A DNA stretch of 64,000 nt from Bacteroidota bacterium (GCA_021324685.1 JAJPIQ010000028.1:1-64000); one strand, 5' to 3'; numbered from the stretch's first letter, positions 18,857-29,502 are shown. A program made the numbers and translations. The notes: generated from the letters alone by a model not told the origin.

Positions 18857-19136
18857 ATTCGATTATTTAATTTGCGAATTTTTTCTTATTAAAAGGAAGA
18901 GTTTGCACGAATTTCGAATTTCGTGGGAAAATTTAAAAAACAACGATAGACAATAAAACGATGCCCATAACATCACTTCCAAAAAGGAATTAAAATCTGA
19001 TGGAACGAAATCTTTTTCAAAAATTGGATGTCAACAGTTTTGATCTCCAAAGTCGTATATTTGTGTCTAACGTTCGTATGAACCGCCTCGCGAGGTGATA
19101 AGCCACTCCGGACCCGGCCCACCCAAACGTCCCGAT

Positions 19137-19161
19137 AATACGCATACAACATCTGCGTATT
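19137..19161 (+). other. Small inverted repeat in the presumed 5' UTR of the 19197 gene
   Basis: AATACGCA-N9-TGCGTATT. Confidence 0.45.
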
Positions 19162-19196
19162 CTTTCCCTGATAACTTATTTTAACTTTTTACGGAG

Positions 19197-20819
19197 ATGA
19201 AAACAAAACTTGCAGTCTTCGCATCGATTCTCTTTCGCTGGTTCGCTGGAAGCGCGCTGATTATTACCTTCACTTTCTCGATCTTCGGGTGTTCGCACTC
19301 GAGTCAGCCGACCCAGCCAGCCTCTGGATTGCTCGATAGCTATTTCGACTCGACTACATCCAATCCCGTAGCCTCGAACATAACTTATACCCGAAAGGAT
19401 GGTGCAACTTCAACAGAGATTGCAATACCAGGTCAAATTACTATCCTGTCGAATTTTGACGCGAATTCCGATTCTGTTGCCAAAGTTATTATTTTAGAGG
19501 GTGGAGACGTTCTCGCACAGGCTCCCGCAGTAGGCTTTTACCTCGCCGGAATCGACTCGACCCGGACATCGGCATTCCTTTCGTCAATGTATAGCAGCAA
19601 CTTAGTATTGGATGCCTTTCCGAATGAGGTCGGAATCGGTAGAAGTAATTATGGAAATCACAATAACATAATCCTCGCAGTTACGAACGACGCAAACGCG
19701 CTCGTTCAAACAATCGATGTTTCTGCGAATATAGGTTGCTCTAAGTATCCTACAGACTCTAATGTCTGGCATGAAGATGGTGTAGGGAGCATCGCAGGGC
19801 AAAATGGAGTGGACGTCAGAATCAATGATGTTACCATACCGATAACTGCACATAGCATTCATGCTAGTGCAACAGGGTGGTCAATGATACATGAACTATT
19901 GTCTTTGATTGCAGCACGAAAAAATGGACCACCACTCATTATCAACTTTTCCATGGGCTCGGATCCAGATAACTTAGCAAACGATTATCATTGGTATGAC
20001 CACTTTGTTTCCGCCGTCCTCAGCGGTGTAGTAAAACGAGATCCCCAAGCTCTGAATAATGTTGTAATCTTCGTGTCCGGTTCTGATATGAACTTAGATG
20101 AAACTAGTTCTTTTAATAACCTCCACGACATCTACCCTAACTCTCCAATTTGGAAGAGCCTATACTTCGTGGGTTCTAGTAACAATGGGTCCGGGTGCAA
20201 TTTGGGGTTTGCTGCTGTTGGTACTCCGAATACCCTTAGCGCACCCGGATGCAACCTCTCTATCCCGAATGCACCATGTCCAGGCAACGGGAACTCCTTC
20301 TCGACCCCCGCTATTGCGAATCTCGTCGGCCAAACTTTCTTAGCAAGTGGAAGCACGCTCAATCTTCAAGTCATCGCCCAAACTTTGTGGCAATATCAAA
20401 CGAACAACAACGGACAACTCCCGAGTCCAACGTTGCTCCTCGCCCTGTGTGGCGGCGGCAATACCGGTGGTGGTGGCAACGGTAGCAACCAATTCGATGG
20501 GACATACTCTGGCTCCCAGACTGGAAACTGGACTTGCCCGCTCGGTGGTCCGTTCAGTGATACTTTTGGTATGGTCGTAAATGGCAACTCGATAATATCG
20601 CTAGCCGAGGGTGGTGAACCAACTACAGTCACTTCTTCACCTATCGACACGAAAGGAAACTTTAGTCTCACGGTTTCATACCAGGGAAGCTACACTACTA
20701 CTATCACATTAAACGGAAAATTCGCTCTTACTGGTAATTCAGCAACGGCGAGCGGTCCTATTACTGGAAATGGGGGAGGGTGTACCCTTGCTGGAACCTG
20801 GACGTGCGCTCGGCAATGA
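19197..20819 (+). CDS. Lipoprotein with divergent subtilase (S8)-like region and C-terminal beta-rich domain
   Basis: Lipobox-like TFSIFGCS; S8-like blocks PLIINFSMGSD, NTLSAPGCN, GNGNSFSTPAIANLVGQ; C-terminal FDGTYSGSQ...GTWTCARQ. Confidence 0.6.
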   Translation: MKTKLAVFASILFRWFAGSALIITFTFSIFGCSHSSQPTQPASGLLDSYFDSTTSNPVASNITYTRKDGATSTEIAIPGQITILSNFDANSDSVAKVIILEGGDVLAQAPAVGFYLAGIDSTRTSAFLSSMYSSNLVLDAFPNEVGIGRSNYGNHNNIILAVTNDANALVQTIDVSANIGCSKYPTDSNVWHEDGVGSIAGQNGVDVRINDVTIPITAHSIHASATGWSMIHELLSLIAARKNGPPLIINFSMGSDPDNLANDYHWYDHFVSAVLSGVVKRDPQALNNVVIFVSGSDMNLDETSSFNNLHDIYPNSPIWKSLYFVGSSNNGSGCNLGFAAVGTPNTLSAPGCNLSIPNAPCPGNGNSFSTPAIANLVGQTFLASGSTLNLQVIAQTLWQYQTNNNGQLPSPTLLLALCGGGNTGGGGNGSNQFDGTYSGSQTGNWTCPLGGPFSDTFGMVVNGNSIISLAEGGEPTTVTSSPIDTKGNFSLTVSYQGSYTTTITLNGKFALTGNSATASGPITGNGGGCTLAGTWTCARQ

Positions 20820-20939
20820 ATTGGGGCAACCTTAACCGCTAACTGGAGCGGGTTATATGCCGCCTTGGGCTTGGCGTTATGTTTTTGATGACTCACTCAA
20901 TTCACTGGGGAAATCATTCCTTATTTTAACTTCGACCAA

Positions 20940-21380
20940 ATGATACAAACACTCGTATACTTCGCTTCGATTTTTTTTCGCCGATTCACAGCAAATGTTG
21001 CGATCATTTTCTTGGCATTTGCTATCTTCGGCTGTTCACACTCCTCATCACCGCCGGTCACTAGCAGCACCGCTACCTATGCTGGAAGTTATCAAGGCAT
21101 GGTATCCGACCAGGGTTCAATGTTTTCCGATAGCTCTGGCTATAGGATTTGGGTAATCGACACTGTGGTATACAGTTCGTACGGAGCCATAGGAAGTGTA
21201 TCCTCGAATGGAGAAGCAACTTTCACAGATCCCGGTACAGGTCATTTGTTTGGTGGAGGTCTGAAGTTTGTCGGAAACATCGGGAGTTCTTTAGCCAGCG
21301 GAACATTTTCTGAAACTGCCTTAGACATCTTCAATCGGCCCGAAAGTGAATCGGGCACATGGAGTTTAACAAGACAATAA
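20940..21380 (+). CDS. Small lipoprotein related to the leader and C-terminal domain of the preceding gene
   Basis: Leader FASIFFRRFTANVAIIFLAFAIFGCSHSS resembles FASILFRWFAGSALIITFTFSIFGCSHSS; both end GTW...RQ. Confidence 0.65.
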   Translation: MIQTLVYFASIFFRRFTANVAIIFLAFAIFGCSHSSSPPVTSSTATYAGSYQGMVSDQGSMFSDSSGYRIWVIDTVVYSSYGAIGSVSSNGEATFTDPGTGHLFGGGLKFVGNIGSSLASGTFSETALDIFNRPESESGTWSLTRQ

Positions 21381-21499
21381 TAACTAACGCATAGTAGTCG
21401 GGCACTACAATAGTTGCGCGACACTTGGCAGTTCAGCACGGATGGTGAAATTGGTGAAGGAATAAATCCCTCCACCTGTCCTCTTCCCAGGAGGGGGTA

Positions 21500-22555
21500 T
21501 TACTCGTTATGATTGACCGCGCTCATCGCCGCGAGTTGCTCTTCGAGCTTTTTTACGCGCTCGATGAGTTCCGGGAGTGAGCGCATCGCGCCTTCGAGCT
21601 TGAGCATGTCGCGGCCGTTGCGGGCGGGGGAACCCATATAGAGTCCCGGCTTCGTGACCGATTTCGACACCCCGGACTGCGCGCCGACGATGACCTGGTC
21701 GGTCGTCTGCAAATGTCCGGTAAATCCGGCCTGGCCCCCGACAATATTTTGGCGTCCGAGCTTGGTCGAACCGGCAATGCCGACCTGTGCGGCCATCACG
21801 GTGTTCTCGCCGAGCTCCACGTTGTGCGCGATCTGGATCAGATTATCGAGCTTGACGCCGCGCCGGATGCGCGTTTCAGCAACGGTCGCGCGGTCGATCG
21901 TCGTGTTCGCGCCGATCTCGACATCGTCTTCTAAGACGACAATGCCGATCTGCGGAATTTTCCGGTAGGTGCCGTCGCCCATGGGAACGTACCCGAACCC
22001 GTCGAACCCGATCACGCTGCCGGCCCCGACCACGACGCGGTTCCCGATCTTCATGCGGTCGTAGATCACGGCATTCGGGTGCACGTCGCAATCGTTCCCA
22101 ATCGTCGTATCCGGGCCGATATACGCGCCATGGCGAATAACGGTATTGGCGCCGACCATGACGCCGGCCCCGATATAGACGTGTGCGCCGATATGGGCCG
22201 TCGCATCGACCCGTGCCGAAGGATCGACCACCGCGCTGGAGTGAATCCCGAGGGACGGCCGCGACGGTGCCGGGCTGAAGAGAGCGAGCGCGCGCGCAAA
22301 GCCGTCGTAGGGGTTCGCGGCTCGCAGGATCGCGGGCCCGTGTCCCAGCTCATAGGGAACCTTCAAGTACTCGCTCACGATCACCGCGGAGGCTTTCGTC
22401 GTCGAAAGAAACCGCTCGTACAGCGGGTTCCCAATGAAGGTCACGGCACCGGGGATGCCGTCCTCGATGGCGGTCGCGCACGTAATTTCCTCGTCGCCGA
22501 GCGCCATCTCGAGCCGGAGCGCTCCGGTCTTCTGTGCTAATTCCCTGATATTCAT
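21500..22555 (-). CDS. lpxD: UDP-3-O-acylglucosamine N-acyltransferase LpxD
   Basis: Left-handed beta-helix hexapeptide repeats; [66 protein letters not shown]. Confidence 0.96.
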   Translation of the reverse strand: MNIRELAQKTGALRLEMALGDEEITCATAIEDGIPGAVTFIGNPLYERFLSTTKASAVIVSEYLKVPYELGHGPAILRAANPYDGFARALALFSPAPSRPSLGIHSSAVVDPSARVDATAHIGAHVYIGAGVMVGANTVIRHGAYIGPDTTIGNDCDVHPNAVIYDRMKIGNRVVVGAGSVIGFDGFGYVPMGDGTYRKIPQIGIVVLEDDVEIGANTTIDRATVAETRIRRGVKLDNLIQIAHNVELGENTVMAAQVGIAGSTKLGRQNIVGGQAGFTGHLQTTDQVIVGAQSGVSKSVTKPGLYMGSPARNGRDMLKLEGAMRSLPELIERVKKLEEQLAAMSAVNHNE

Positions 22556-22610
22556 ATCGTACGTTCTACTATAGAAACCGCCCGGAAGCGGTGGGCCATT
22601 CCATGAGAAA

Positions 22611-22940
22611 TTAATACTGCGGTACGGCGGGATCGATCTCTTTGCTCCAGGCCAGGATCCCACCGCGAAGATTGCGCGCACGCGGAAGGCCATTGCGTCG
22701 CAGGAATTCGACGGCCATCGCACTCCGCCCACCGGAACGGCAGTGGACGACAATGTCCTCGTCCGGGCCGAAGTCCTGTAAATGCGTAGCAAGGGTATTG
22801 AGCGGAATCAGGGTCCCTCCTAAATTCGCGAATGCAAATTCGTCGGGCTCGCGGACATCGACGAGCCGGAACGCCTTTCCGGAATCCCTCCACTCTTTAA
22901 GTTCCTGCACCGAGATCTCGAACGGAATCGATAATGCCAT
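22611..22940 (-). CDS. Rhodanese-like domain protein
   Basis: [40 protein letters not shown]. Confidence 0.93.
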   Translation of the reverse strand: MALSIPFEISVQELKEWRDSGKAFRLVDVREPDEFAFANLGGTLIPLNTLATHLQDFGPDEDIVVHCRSGGRSAMAVEFLRRNGLPRARNLRGGILAWSKEIDPAVPQY

Positions 22941-23010
22941 AGTGGTCGTAGAACAGCAGTTTTCGAAAAATCGTCAAGGGCGCGGAAAAAATCGAGGAGA
23001 AAAAAAATCG

Positions 23011-24726
23011 TCAAAAATTAAAAAAGCGAATAACGCCGCTCGCAAAGTCGACAAGCGGTTTAAAGTACACGCCGAGCGCGACCGTGGGGACGGCAAGTCC
23101 GAACAGCAAAACGATTGCCGGGATAGAATACCGGATCCGCGTACGGCCGCCCTCTTCGCGCAGAAACGTTTCGGGTATTCCGCTTCCGGCATCGGCTGCG
23201 AGCGCCATTTCGCGGAGCGGCCGTTTAAGGAACATCGCCGCCGCGACGCGAAGATAATAATAGAGTGAAAGCACCGAGTTTAGAATGACCGCCACGCCAA
23301 GCCACATCCACGGATAGGTGTGCGTGATGGCGTCGGGCGTGAGGACGGCCGTGAGCACATAAAACTTTCCGATAAAGCCCGCGGTCAGTGGGATCCCCGT
23401 GAGCGAGATCAGGAAGAGCACCAGCGCGGAAGCGGCCAGAGGCGACCGGCCCGCAAGCCCGCGGTAATCGTCGATCTCCTCCGAACCGATCTTGTTCTCG
23501 ATCAGCATCACCGCATAAAACGCTCCCAACTGGGTGAAAAGATACGTGACAAGATAGATCAGGATCGCGACGACACCGCCAAAATTCGAACTGCGCGAAA
23601 ATGCGACCGGTCCGGCCGCCAGCGCCGCAAGCATGTATCCGGCATGCGCGATCGTACTATAGGCGAGCATCCGCCGCACGTTCGACTGGAGCAGTGCCGC
23701 CAGGTTCCCGAACGTCATCGTGAGCACCGCGAGCACGGCAAGCGCAGTCTGCCAGTCCAGCAGCGGCGCACCTTCGCGCGAAGTAGGAAAGGCAAAGAGC
23801 AGGAACCGAATGAGGACGCCAAACCCCGCGGCCTTCGAGGCCACAGAAAGAAATGCCGTCACGGGCAGCGGCGCACCGTGATATACGTCGGGCGTCCAGA
23901 AATGGAACGGGACGGCGCTGATCTTATACGCCATCCCGACCAGCGCGAGGATCGTCGCCGTCCATAACAAGTACATATTCATTCCCGTGTGCGTGGCGGG
24001 ATTGAGCGCGAGGATCTGGCGAATGGCGATCAGGTTCGTGGTCCCGGTCAGGCCGTAAAAGAGCGAAAAACCATAGAGCATCAGTCCCGAAGCGAGCGCG
24101 CCGAACAGGATATACTTCAGCGACGCTTCGGCGCCATAATCGGTTTCGCGCGAAAAGCCGGCAAGAATATATCCCGCGATCGAAACGAGCTCGATCGAAA
24201 GATAGATCGTCACGAGATCGAGTGACGCCGGCATGAGATAAAGCCCGACCGTCATGCCGAGCACGAGCGAGGTATACTCCCCCAGCCGCCACGAACGTTC
24301 GCGGAGCTCCTTGGAGACGAGCGACATGAGGAGGACAAATATTCCCGCCAGCGACGCGAGCAGTTTAAAGAACACGCTGAAATTATCGACGACCGCCATC
24401 GCATAGCCACGGTCGAGCACGCGGTTATGCGCGATCGGCGCGAAGAGCGTTTGCGAATAGGGAAAGATAAAGTATCCTCCCTGCCAGTCCGGCGTGAATG
24501 GGCGCCATTCGGTCCAGGAAAAAATTCCGGCGAGCGCGAGGACCGCGATCCCGAAAAAAACGCAGAACGTTTTGCGACTTGTCCGCCGCGTGACCGCATC
24601 GAGCAGGACGGCCAGGAGAAATCCGGCCACGAGGACGAGTTCGGGTATGAACCCATTCACACTGAAGGCTGCATAGCCCTGGGCGGCCCGGGCGATCTCC
24701 GAAAGCGAGTGGACCGGGGACGGCAT
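23011..24726 (-). CDS. nuoN: NADH-quinone oxidoreductase subunit N
   Basis: Proton-pumping antiporter-like family motifs; position after nuoM; start at MPSPVHS. Confidence 0.95.
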   Translation of the reverse strand: MPSPVHSLSEIARAAQGYAAFSVNGFIPELVLVAGFLLAVLLDAVTRRTSRKTFCVFFGIAVLALAGIFSWTEWRPFTPDWQGGYFIFPYSQTLFAPIAHNRVLDRGYAMAVVDNFSVFFKLLASLAGIFVLLMSLVSKELRERSWRLGEYTSLVLGMTVGLYLMPASLDLVTIYLSIELVSIAGYILAGFSRETDYGAEASLKYILFGALASGLMLYGFSLFYGLTGTTNLIAIRQILALNPATHTGMNMYLLWTATILALVGMAYKISAVPFHFWTPDVYHGAPLPVTAFLSVASKAAGFGVLIRFLLFAFPTSREGAPLLDWQTALAVLAVLTMTFGNLAALLQSNVRRMLAYSTIAHAGYMLAALAAGPVAFSRSSNFGGVVAILIYLVTYLFTQLGAFYAVMLIENKIGSEEIDDYRGLAGRSPLAASALVLFLISLTGIPLTAGFIGKFYVLTAVLTPDAITHTYPWMWLGVAVILNSVLSLYYYLRVAAAMFLKRPLREMALAADAGSGIPETFLREEGGRTRIRYSIPAIVLLFGLAVPTVALGVYFKPLVDFASGVIRFFNF

Positions 24727-24727
24727 C

Positions 24728-26368
24728 TTACGGCAACAGGGCCGCTTTCGTGAGCGGCGCATTCGTATGCACGATCGAGACCAGCGCGTTCACGCTCGTC
24801 GTCATCAGGTCGACGATCGGGCCGGGATAAATTCCGACGGCGATCACGATCGCGGCGAGCGGCACGAGCGAAACAAGTTCTCGCGGCGTCACGTCCGTGA
24901 GCTGGTTCCACCGTTCCGGAACCGTTCCGAAGAACATGCGCTGGAGCGTGAGGAGGAAATATGCGGCCGTCAGGATCATGCCCACGGCCGAAGCGATCGT
25001 CCACGTCTGCCACGTTTGGAACGAACCTAAGAAGACGAACGCCTCGGACAAGAACATCGAAAATGCCGGGAGCCCGAGCGCGGCAAAAAACGCGATCACG
25101 ACGAGGGCGAAATACCGGGGCATTTGGTTCGCGAGTCCGCCAAATTCGAGGACACCGCGCGTTTGGGTCCGGTCGTAGAGCACCCCGACCAGCAAAAAGA
25201 GCATCGCCGTAACGATCCCGTGATTGAACATCTGGAACACCGCGCCGAGCATCCCCTGCGCGTTAAGCGACGCGATCCCGAGCAGGACATAGCCCATGTG
25301 GCTGATGGAACTGTAAGCAATGAGCCGCTTGAAGTCGCTTTGTGCCATGGCGCACAGCGCGCCATAGACAATATTGATAAAACCAAACATCGCCATATAC
25401 CACGAGAGCGCGACCGCGATCTCGGGAAAGATCCCAAGCGAAAGCCGCAGGATCCCATACGCGCCCATTTTAAGCAATACGCCGGCGAGAATAACGGAAA
25501 TCGCCGTCGGCGCTTCGACGTGCGCGTCCGGCAGCCACGTATGGAACGGTACCATGGGAATTTTTACCGCAAACGCGAAGAAGAGCCCGAAGAAACCGGC
25601 ATAGCGCCAGGCCGTGCCCGCGCCGGAAAAAATACTTCCCGCAACGAACGCGCGCGGATCCATCATCCGCAGCATACTAAACGTGTGATAGAGCTCCGGG
25701 CGGTGCGTCATCGGATTTCGAAGGACCTCATGCGTTCCCGGAATGAGCAACATGACCTCGTTCGAAAAATAGAGCCCGATCATGACCAGCAGCATGAAGA
25801 TGGACCCGAGGAGGGTATACAAAAAGAACTTCATGGCGGCATATTCGCGCCGCGCGCCGCCCCAGATGCCGATCAGGAAGTACATCGGCAGGAGCATCAG
25901 CTCCCAGAAAATATAGAACAGGAAAAAATCGAGCGCACAGAACGTCCCCATGATCCCGATATCGAGCAGGAGGTACATGAGGAAATACCCCTTGATGTTC
26001 CGCTGGATCGAAAAGCTCGCGATCGCCCCCACCGCCGCAATGATCGCCGTGAGCAGGACCATCGTGACCGAAAGGCCGTCGAGGCCCATGAAGTAGTCGA
26101 TGGTAAGATTCCCAAAGACTCCCAGCCCCGAAAGGCGGATCCATGGCAGCCGCTCGACGAACTGGAAACTTTTCGGGTCGTTGATGCCCGCGAGCGAACC
26201 GTTGAAATTCGCCCAGATATAGATCGCGAGTGCGAGCTGCACGAGCGTGACCCCGACCGTGATCGCGCGAATCCAACGGACCTGCTGCCGCGGCACGAAT
26301 GCCGTCGCCAGCATTCCGACCAGCGGGAAAAACGTAATGAAGGTTAGAACCCGAAACTCAGCGATCAT
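24728..26368 (-). CDS. nuoM: NADH-quinone oxidoreductase subunit M
   Basis: NuoM motifs such as FWELMLLPMYFLIGIWGG, VPMVPFHTWLPDAHVEAPTAISVILAG, RLIAYSSISHMGYV. Confidence 0.97.
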   Translation of the reverse strand: MIAEFRVLTFITFFPLVGMLATAFVPRQQVRWIRAITVGVTLVQLALAIYIWANFNGSLAGINDPKSFQFVERLPWIRLSGLGVFGNLTIDYFMGLDGLSVTMVLLTAIIAAVGAIASFSIQRNIKGYFLMYLLLDIGIMGTFCALDFFLFYIFWELMLLPMYFLIGIWGGARREYAAMKFFLYTLLGSIFMLLVMIGLYFSNEVMLLIPGTHEVLRNPMTHRPELYHTFSMLRMMDPRAFVAGSIFSGAGTAWRYAGFFGLFFAFAVKIPMVPFHTWLPDAHVEAPTAISVILAGVLLKMGAYGILRLSLGIFPEIAVALSWYMAMFGFINIVYGALCAMAQSDFKRLIAYSSISHMGYVLLGIASLNAQGMLGAVFQMFNHGIVTAMLFLLVGVLYDRTQTRGVLEFGGLANQMPRYFALVVIAFFAALGLPAFSMFLSEAFVFLGSFQTWQTWTIASAVGMILTAAYFLLTLQRMFFGTVPERWNQLTDVTPRELVSLVPLAAIVIAVGIYPGPIVDLMTTSVNALVSIVHTNAPLTKAALLP

Positions 26369-26428
26369 CTAAAAAAGGCGGCAGTGAAAATCGTCGAAGA
26401 ACGTCGGTCGATAAAAAACATCGGTCCG

Positions 26429-29400
26429 TCAATAGACCGTCAACGCTTGCACCCGGTGCGCTCCGGAAGCGCTCGTGAAGCTCACATAATACGTGCCGGA
26501 GGCAAGCATGCTCGCATCGACGGGCAGGCTGTGAAAGCCCGAAGGCATCCAGCCATCGGCCAGTACCTGCATGCTGCGTCCGATGGCATCGAACAGTTCG
26601 ATCCGCACACGATCGGCCGACGAAATCGAAAACGAAACTTGGGCTCGGGACCGAACCGGATTCGGGCTGATCTCCAACGAAAACGCTGAGATTTCAGATG
26701 GCGCGACGGATGCGGTCGTATCGTCCGCCATGGCTTCCTGGTAGGTTGCGACCCCGTTACTGGCCGAATTGATGCTCACGACAAACTCTCCGTGCCCGCG
26801 AGAAACGCTGATATCGGCGCCATCGGAAATATAACTGACCGGAATTCCGATCGGCGACCACGTGCCACCGAAATCCGTGGTACGATAGACCCCCATATTC
26901 GTCGTGACGATCGCCATATCCGAGTGCGGCACGAAATGGACCGAACCGGGCGCAACGCCCGTCACCGGAAGCGTCTGGAGCGTATCCCACGTTACACCAC
27001 TGTCGTTCGAGATCATGATCCCATTCGTTCCCGTCACACTGCCGCTCGTTCCGGTCGGCCGGAAGCACGCCATGCCGTGCTTCGCGTCGTCATCGAAGGC
27101 GACCGAAAGCGAATGCTGGTAACCCGTTACGACGGTCTTCCACGTCAAGCCGCCATCGGTCGTGCGCCGGATCTGGTGACTGTTCGTTCCGTACCATCCA
27201 TTTTTTCCGACCCAGGCCGTCGCATTGTTCCAGCTGGCCACGCTGCCGGTCGCGATGCTCGGCTTCGAGAGCGGGTTCCACGTTTGGCCTCCATCGTTGG
27301 TGATCCCAATACCCCACCGGCCCGATTTGGGGTCCCCAATTAAAATTCCATTCAGGGGATCGAAAAAGTGGACCGTGTTCACAAAGGCCGCAAAGGACGA
27401 GACGTCGACCGTATTAAAGTTCTTCCCGCCATCCGTCGTGGAGAGCACCGCCGCCGTTCCACCGGGAGGGCCACTGCCAAAAAACGCGGTGAGCGAATCG
27501 AGCGCCGTAACGCAATACGGCGGGTTCGTTCCATCGCTAAGCGTCGAGGTATCGCTCCAGACACTGCCCTGCTCGTTGGCGAACTCGGCATTGTAAATTT
27601 GTCCGTTCGAGGACGCCTGACCGAACGCCGCCCACGCCGCCGTGTTCGAGACCCGAGTCACGCTGGAACCATAAACGCCCCCGCGCTCGAGGACAAAACC
27701 CGGAACGACCGAGAGCGGAATGTAGAGTGTCAGCGTATCGCTATAGAGTGCGCCATCGGTCACCGCAAAACGCACCGGGTAATCGCCGCTGCTGAAGACG
27801 CCGTTGCGTGTGATCTGGAAATCGCCGGTGGCCGTCGCGGACTCGGCCATCGAACCGAGCGAGCCGGAAACGGTCACCAGTTTAGCGCCGAGTTCCGATG
27901 TTGCAACTGCCGAAAGCTTCGTGCCCGCGCCCATGACGTTCTTGAACGTCACTTTCAGATCGTAGGTATGGTTCGCCTTGAGCGAATCGGAAACGACACC
28001 GTCGAGCGAATACGAGCTTACGACGAGCCCCGGCACGAGCGGCGTCGACAACGCTTTTGCGGCATTAAGCCGGCCCCAGTAATCCGGCCGATCGGTTGTA
28101 TTGATGACGTTATCGCACGTGGCAATAAGCTGCCGTGAAATGTACTCTGGGAGCCAGTCCGTATGCATGGACCAAAGGAGGGCCGCCACTCCGCACGCAT
28201 TGGGTGCGGCGAAGCTTGTGCCGTCTTCCGCGCTATAGGCGCTGTTGCCCGGATAGTCGCAACTTTCGATCGATGCTCCCGGAGCCCATACTCCGACCGA
28301 GTGACCGAAATTCGAGAAAAACGTCGCCTGATCGTTTCCGTCCGTCGCGCCGACGCTGAGCACATAGGGTCCATTGGCGGGGTATTGCGGATTTTGATCG
28401 TTGTTGACCCCGGTCACTGTGACCCCCGGAATACCGTTGCCCGCCGCGGCGACGACGAGCGCACCGCGCGCGTGGGCTTCGTCCAAAATAAGATTGGCGA
28501 CCGAAGTATCGAAGCCGGTAATCGGGCCGCCCCAGGAGCAATTGATAATCCGCGCCCCGTGCGTCGAAGCATAATGGATCCCTTCGAAACCGGCGGCGAC
28601 ATTGTCGTAATCCGCGCCGGCCGACTTGATGGGAAGTATTCTGCACCCATACGCGACCCCGGCGATGCCGAGATTATTGTTCCCAGTCGCCGCAATACAG
28701 CCGGCCGTATGCGTGCCGTGGCTCGCACCCGATTCGCGCGGGCGGGGATCGTTATTGGGCTGGAAGGCATCGCCGCCGGAGGCATTCACGTCGCCGACCA
28801 CGTCCCACCCCTCCCAGTTATCGACATAGCCATCGCTATCGTCATCGATGCCGTTCGTCCGTTTATCGTGGCCGTTCTTATCCAATCCGACCTCGCCCCA
28901 GTTGATCTTCACTGCATTTTTAAGGTCTTCATGATCGATATTGATCGCGCAATCGACGTCGGCAATGACGATGGACGTATCGCCGGTCGTCGTATTCCAC
29001 GCGTTCAGAACGTTCATTTTCGTGAGCGCATATTGCGAGGTCAGCAGCGGATCGTTGGGCTGGTTCGAGACCGGGAATAAATAGCGGACGGAACCGGCTT
29101 CGACTTCACCCGTCGCGACGAGCATCGCGACCGCGCGGTGCGGGTCGATCGAAAGATTTTTATAATAGAGGCAGTAGAGACGGTCGATGCCGAGTGCGCG
29201 CGCGATCGAATCGTGGGCATGGGCATCGAAGGGAACGATCTCCAGCACGCCGAGCGTGCGCGCGACACGTTCGAATGCGCCCGCATCGGCGGATTGTAGG
29301 AGTTCACCCTTTGTGCCGATCTTTGAAATTACCGAGCTGCCGGCCTTCCACTGGATATACACGACTCCGGGTGCGCAGGGCGTGATGTGCTCCGGTGCGC

Positions 29401-29494
29401 CGGGGTGCGTGGCGCGATTACGATCGCTCGCAAGGGCGGGAACCGAAACCGAAGCGAAGAGAAGAAGAAGCAGGGCGTTTCTTAAAGTCATCAT
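26429..29494 (-). CDS. Subtilase (S8) with Asp-box repeat region and T9SS type-A-like C-terminal domain
   Basis: S8 motifs IADVDCAINIDHEDL, SHGTHTAGCIAATGNN, DGTSFAAPNACGVAAL; Asp boxes (TNDGGQTW, TTDGGLTW, SNDSGVTW, TTDFGGTW); C-terminus ISPNPVRSRAQ...ELFDAIGR. Confidence 0.93.
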   Translation of the reverse strand: MMTLRNALLLLLFASVSVPALASDRNRATHPGAPEHITPCAPGVVYIQWKAGSSVISKIGTKGELLQSADAGAFERVARTLGVLEIVPFDAHAHDSIARALGIDRLYCLYYKNLSIDPHRAVAMLVATGEVEAGSVRYLFPVSNQPNDPLLTSQYALTKMNVLNAWNTTTGDTSIVIADVDCAINIDHEDLKNAVKINWGEVGLDKNGHDKRTNGIDDDSDGYVDNWEGWDVVGDVNASGGDAFQPNNDPRPRESGASHGTHTAGCIAATGNNNLGIAGVAYGCRILPIKSAGADYDNVAAGFEGIHYASTHGARIINCSWGGPITGFDTSVANLILDEAHARGALVVAAAGNGIPGVTVTGVNNDQNPQYPANGPYVLSVGATDGNDQATFFSNFGHSVGVWAPGASIESCDYPGNSAYSAEDGTSFAAPNACGVAALLWSMHTDWLPEYISRQLIATCDNVINTTDRPDYWGRLNAAKALSTPLVPGLVVSSYSLDGVVSDSLKANHTYDLKVTFKNVMGAGTKLSAVATSELGAKLVTVSGSLGSMAESATATGDFQITRNGVFSSGDYPVRFAVTDGALYSDTLTLYIPLSVVPGFVLERGGVYGSSVTRVSNTAAWAAFGQASSNGQIYNAEFANEQGSVWSDTSTLSDGTNPPYCVTALDSLTAFFGSGPPGGTAAVLSTTDGGKNFNTVDVSSFAAFVNTVHFFDPLNGILIGDPKSGRWGIGITNDGGQTWNPLSKPSIATGSVASWNNATAWVGKNGWYGTNSHQIRRTTDGGLTWKTVVTGYQHSLSVAFDDDAKHGMACFRPTGTSGSVTGTNGIMISNDSGVTWDTLQTLPVTGVAPGSVHFVPHSDMAIVTTNMGVYRTTDFGGTWSPIGIPVSYISDGADISVSRGHGEFVVSINSASNGVATYQEAMADDTTASVAPSEISAFSLEISPNPVRSRAQVSFSISSADRVRIELFDAIGRSMQVLADGWMPSGFHSLPVDASMLASGTYYVSFTSASGAHRVQALTVY

Positions 29495-29502
29495 AGTAAA
29501 CG

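Noticed and set aside
19086-19161. Known riboswitch (GCCACT-containing leader considered as cobalamin-like)
   Set aside because: Only a short generic match; the conserved B12-box context is not present by eye
25124-26347. 407-aa plus-strand ORF
   Set aside because: Antisense shadow of nuoM with RERDR/EHH-type composition and no recognisable domain
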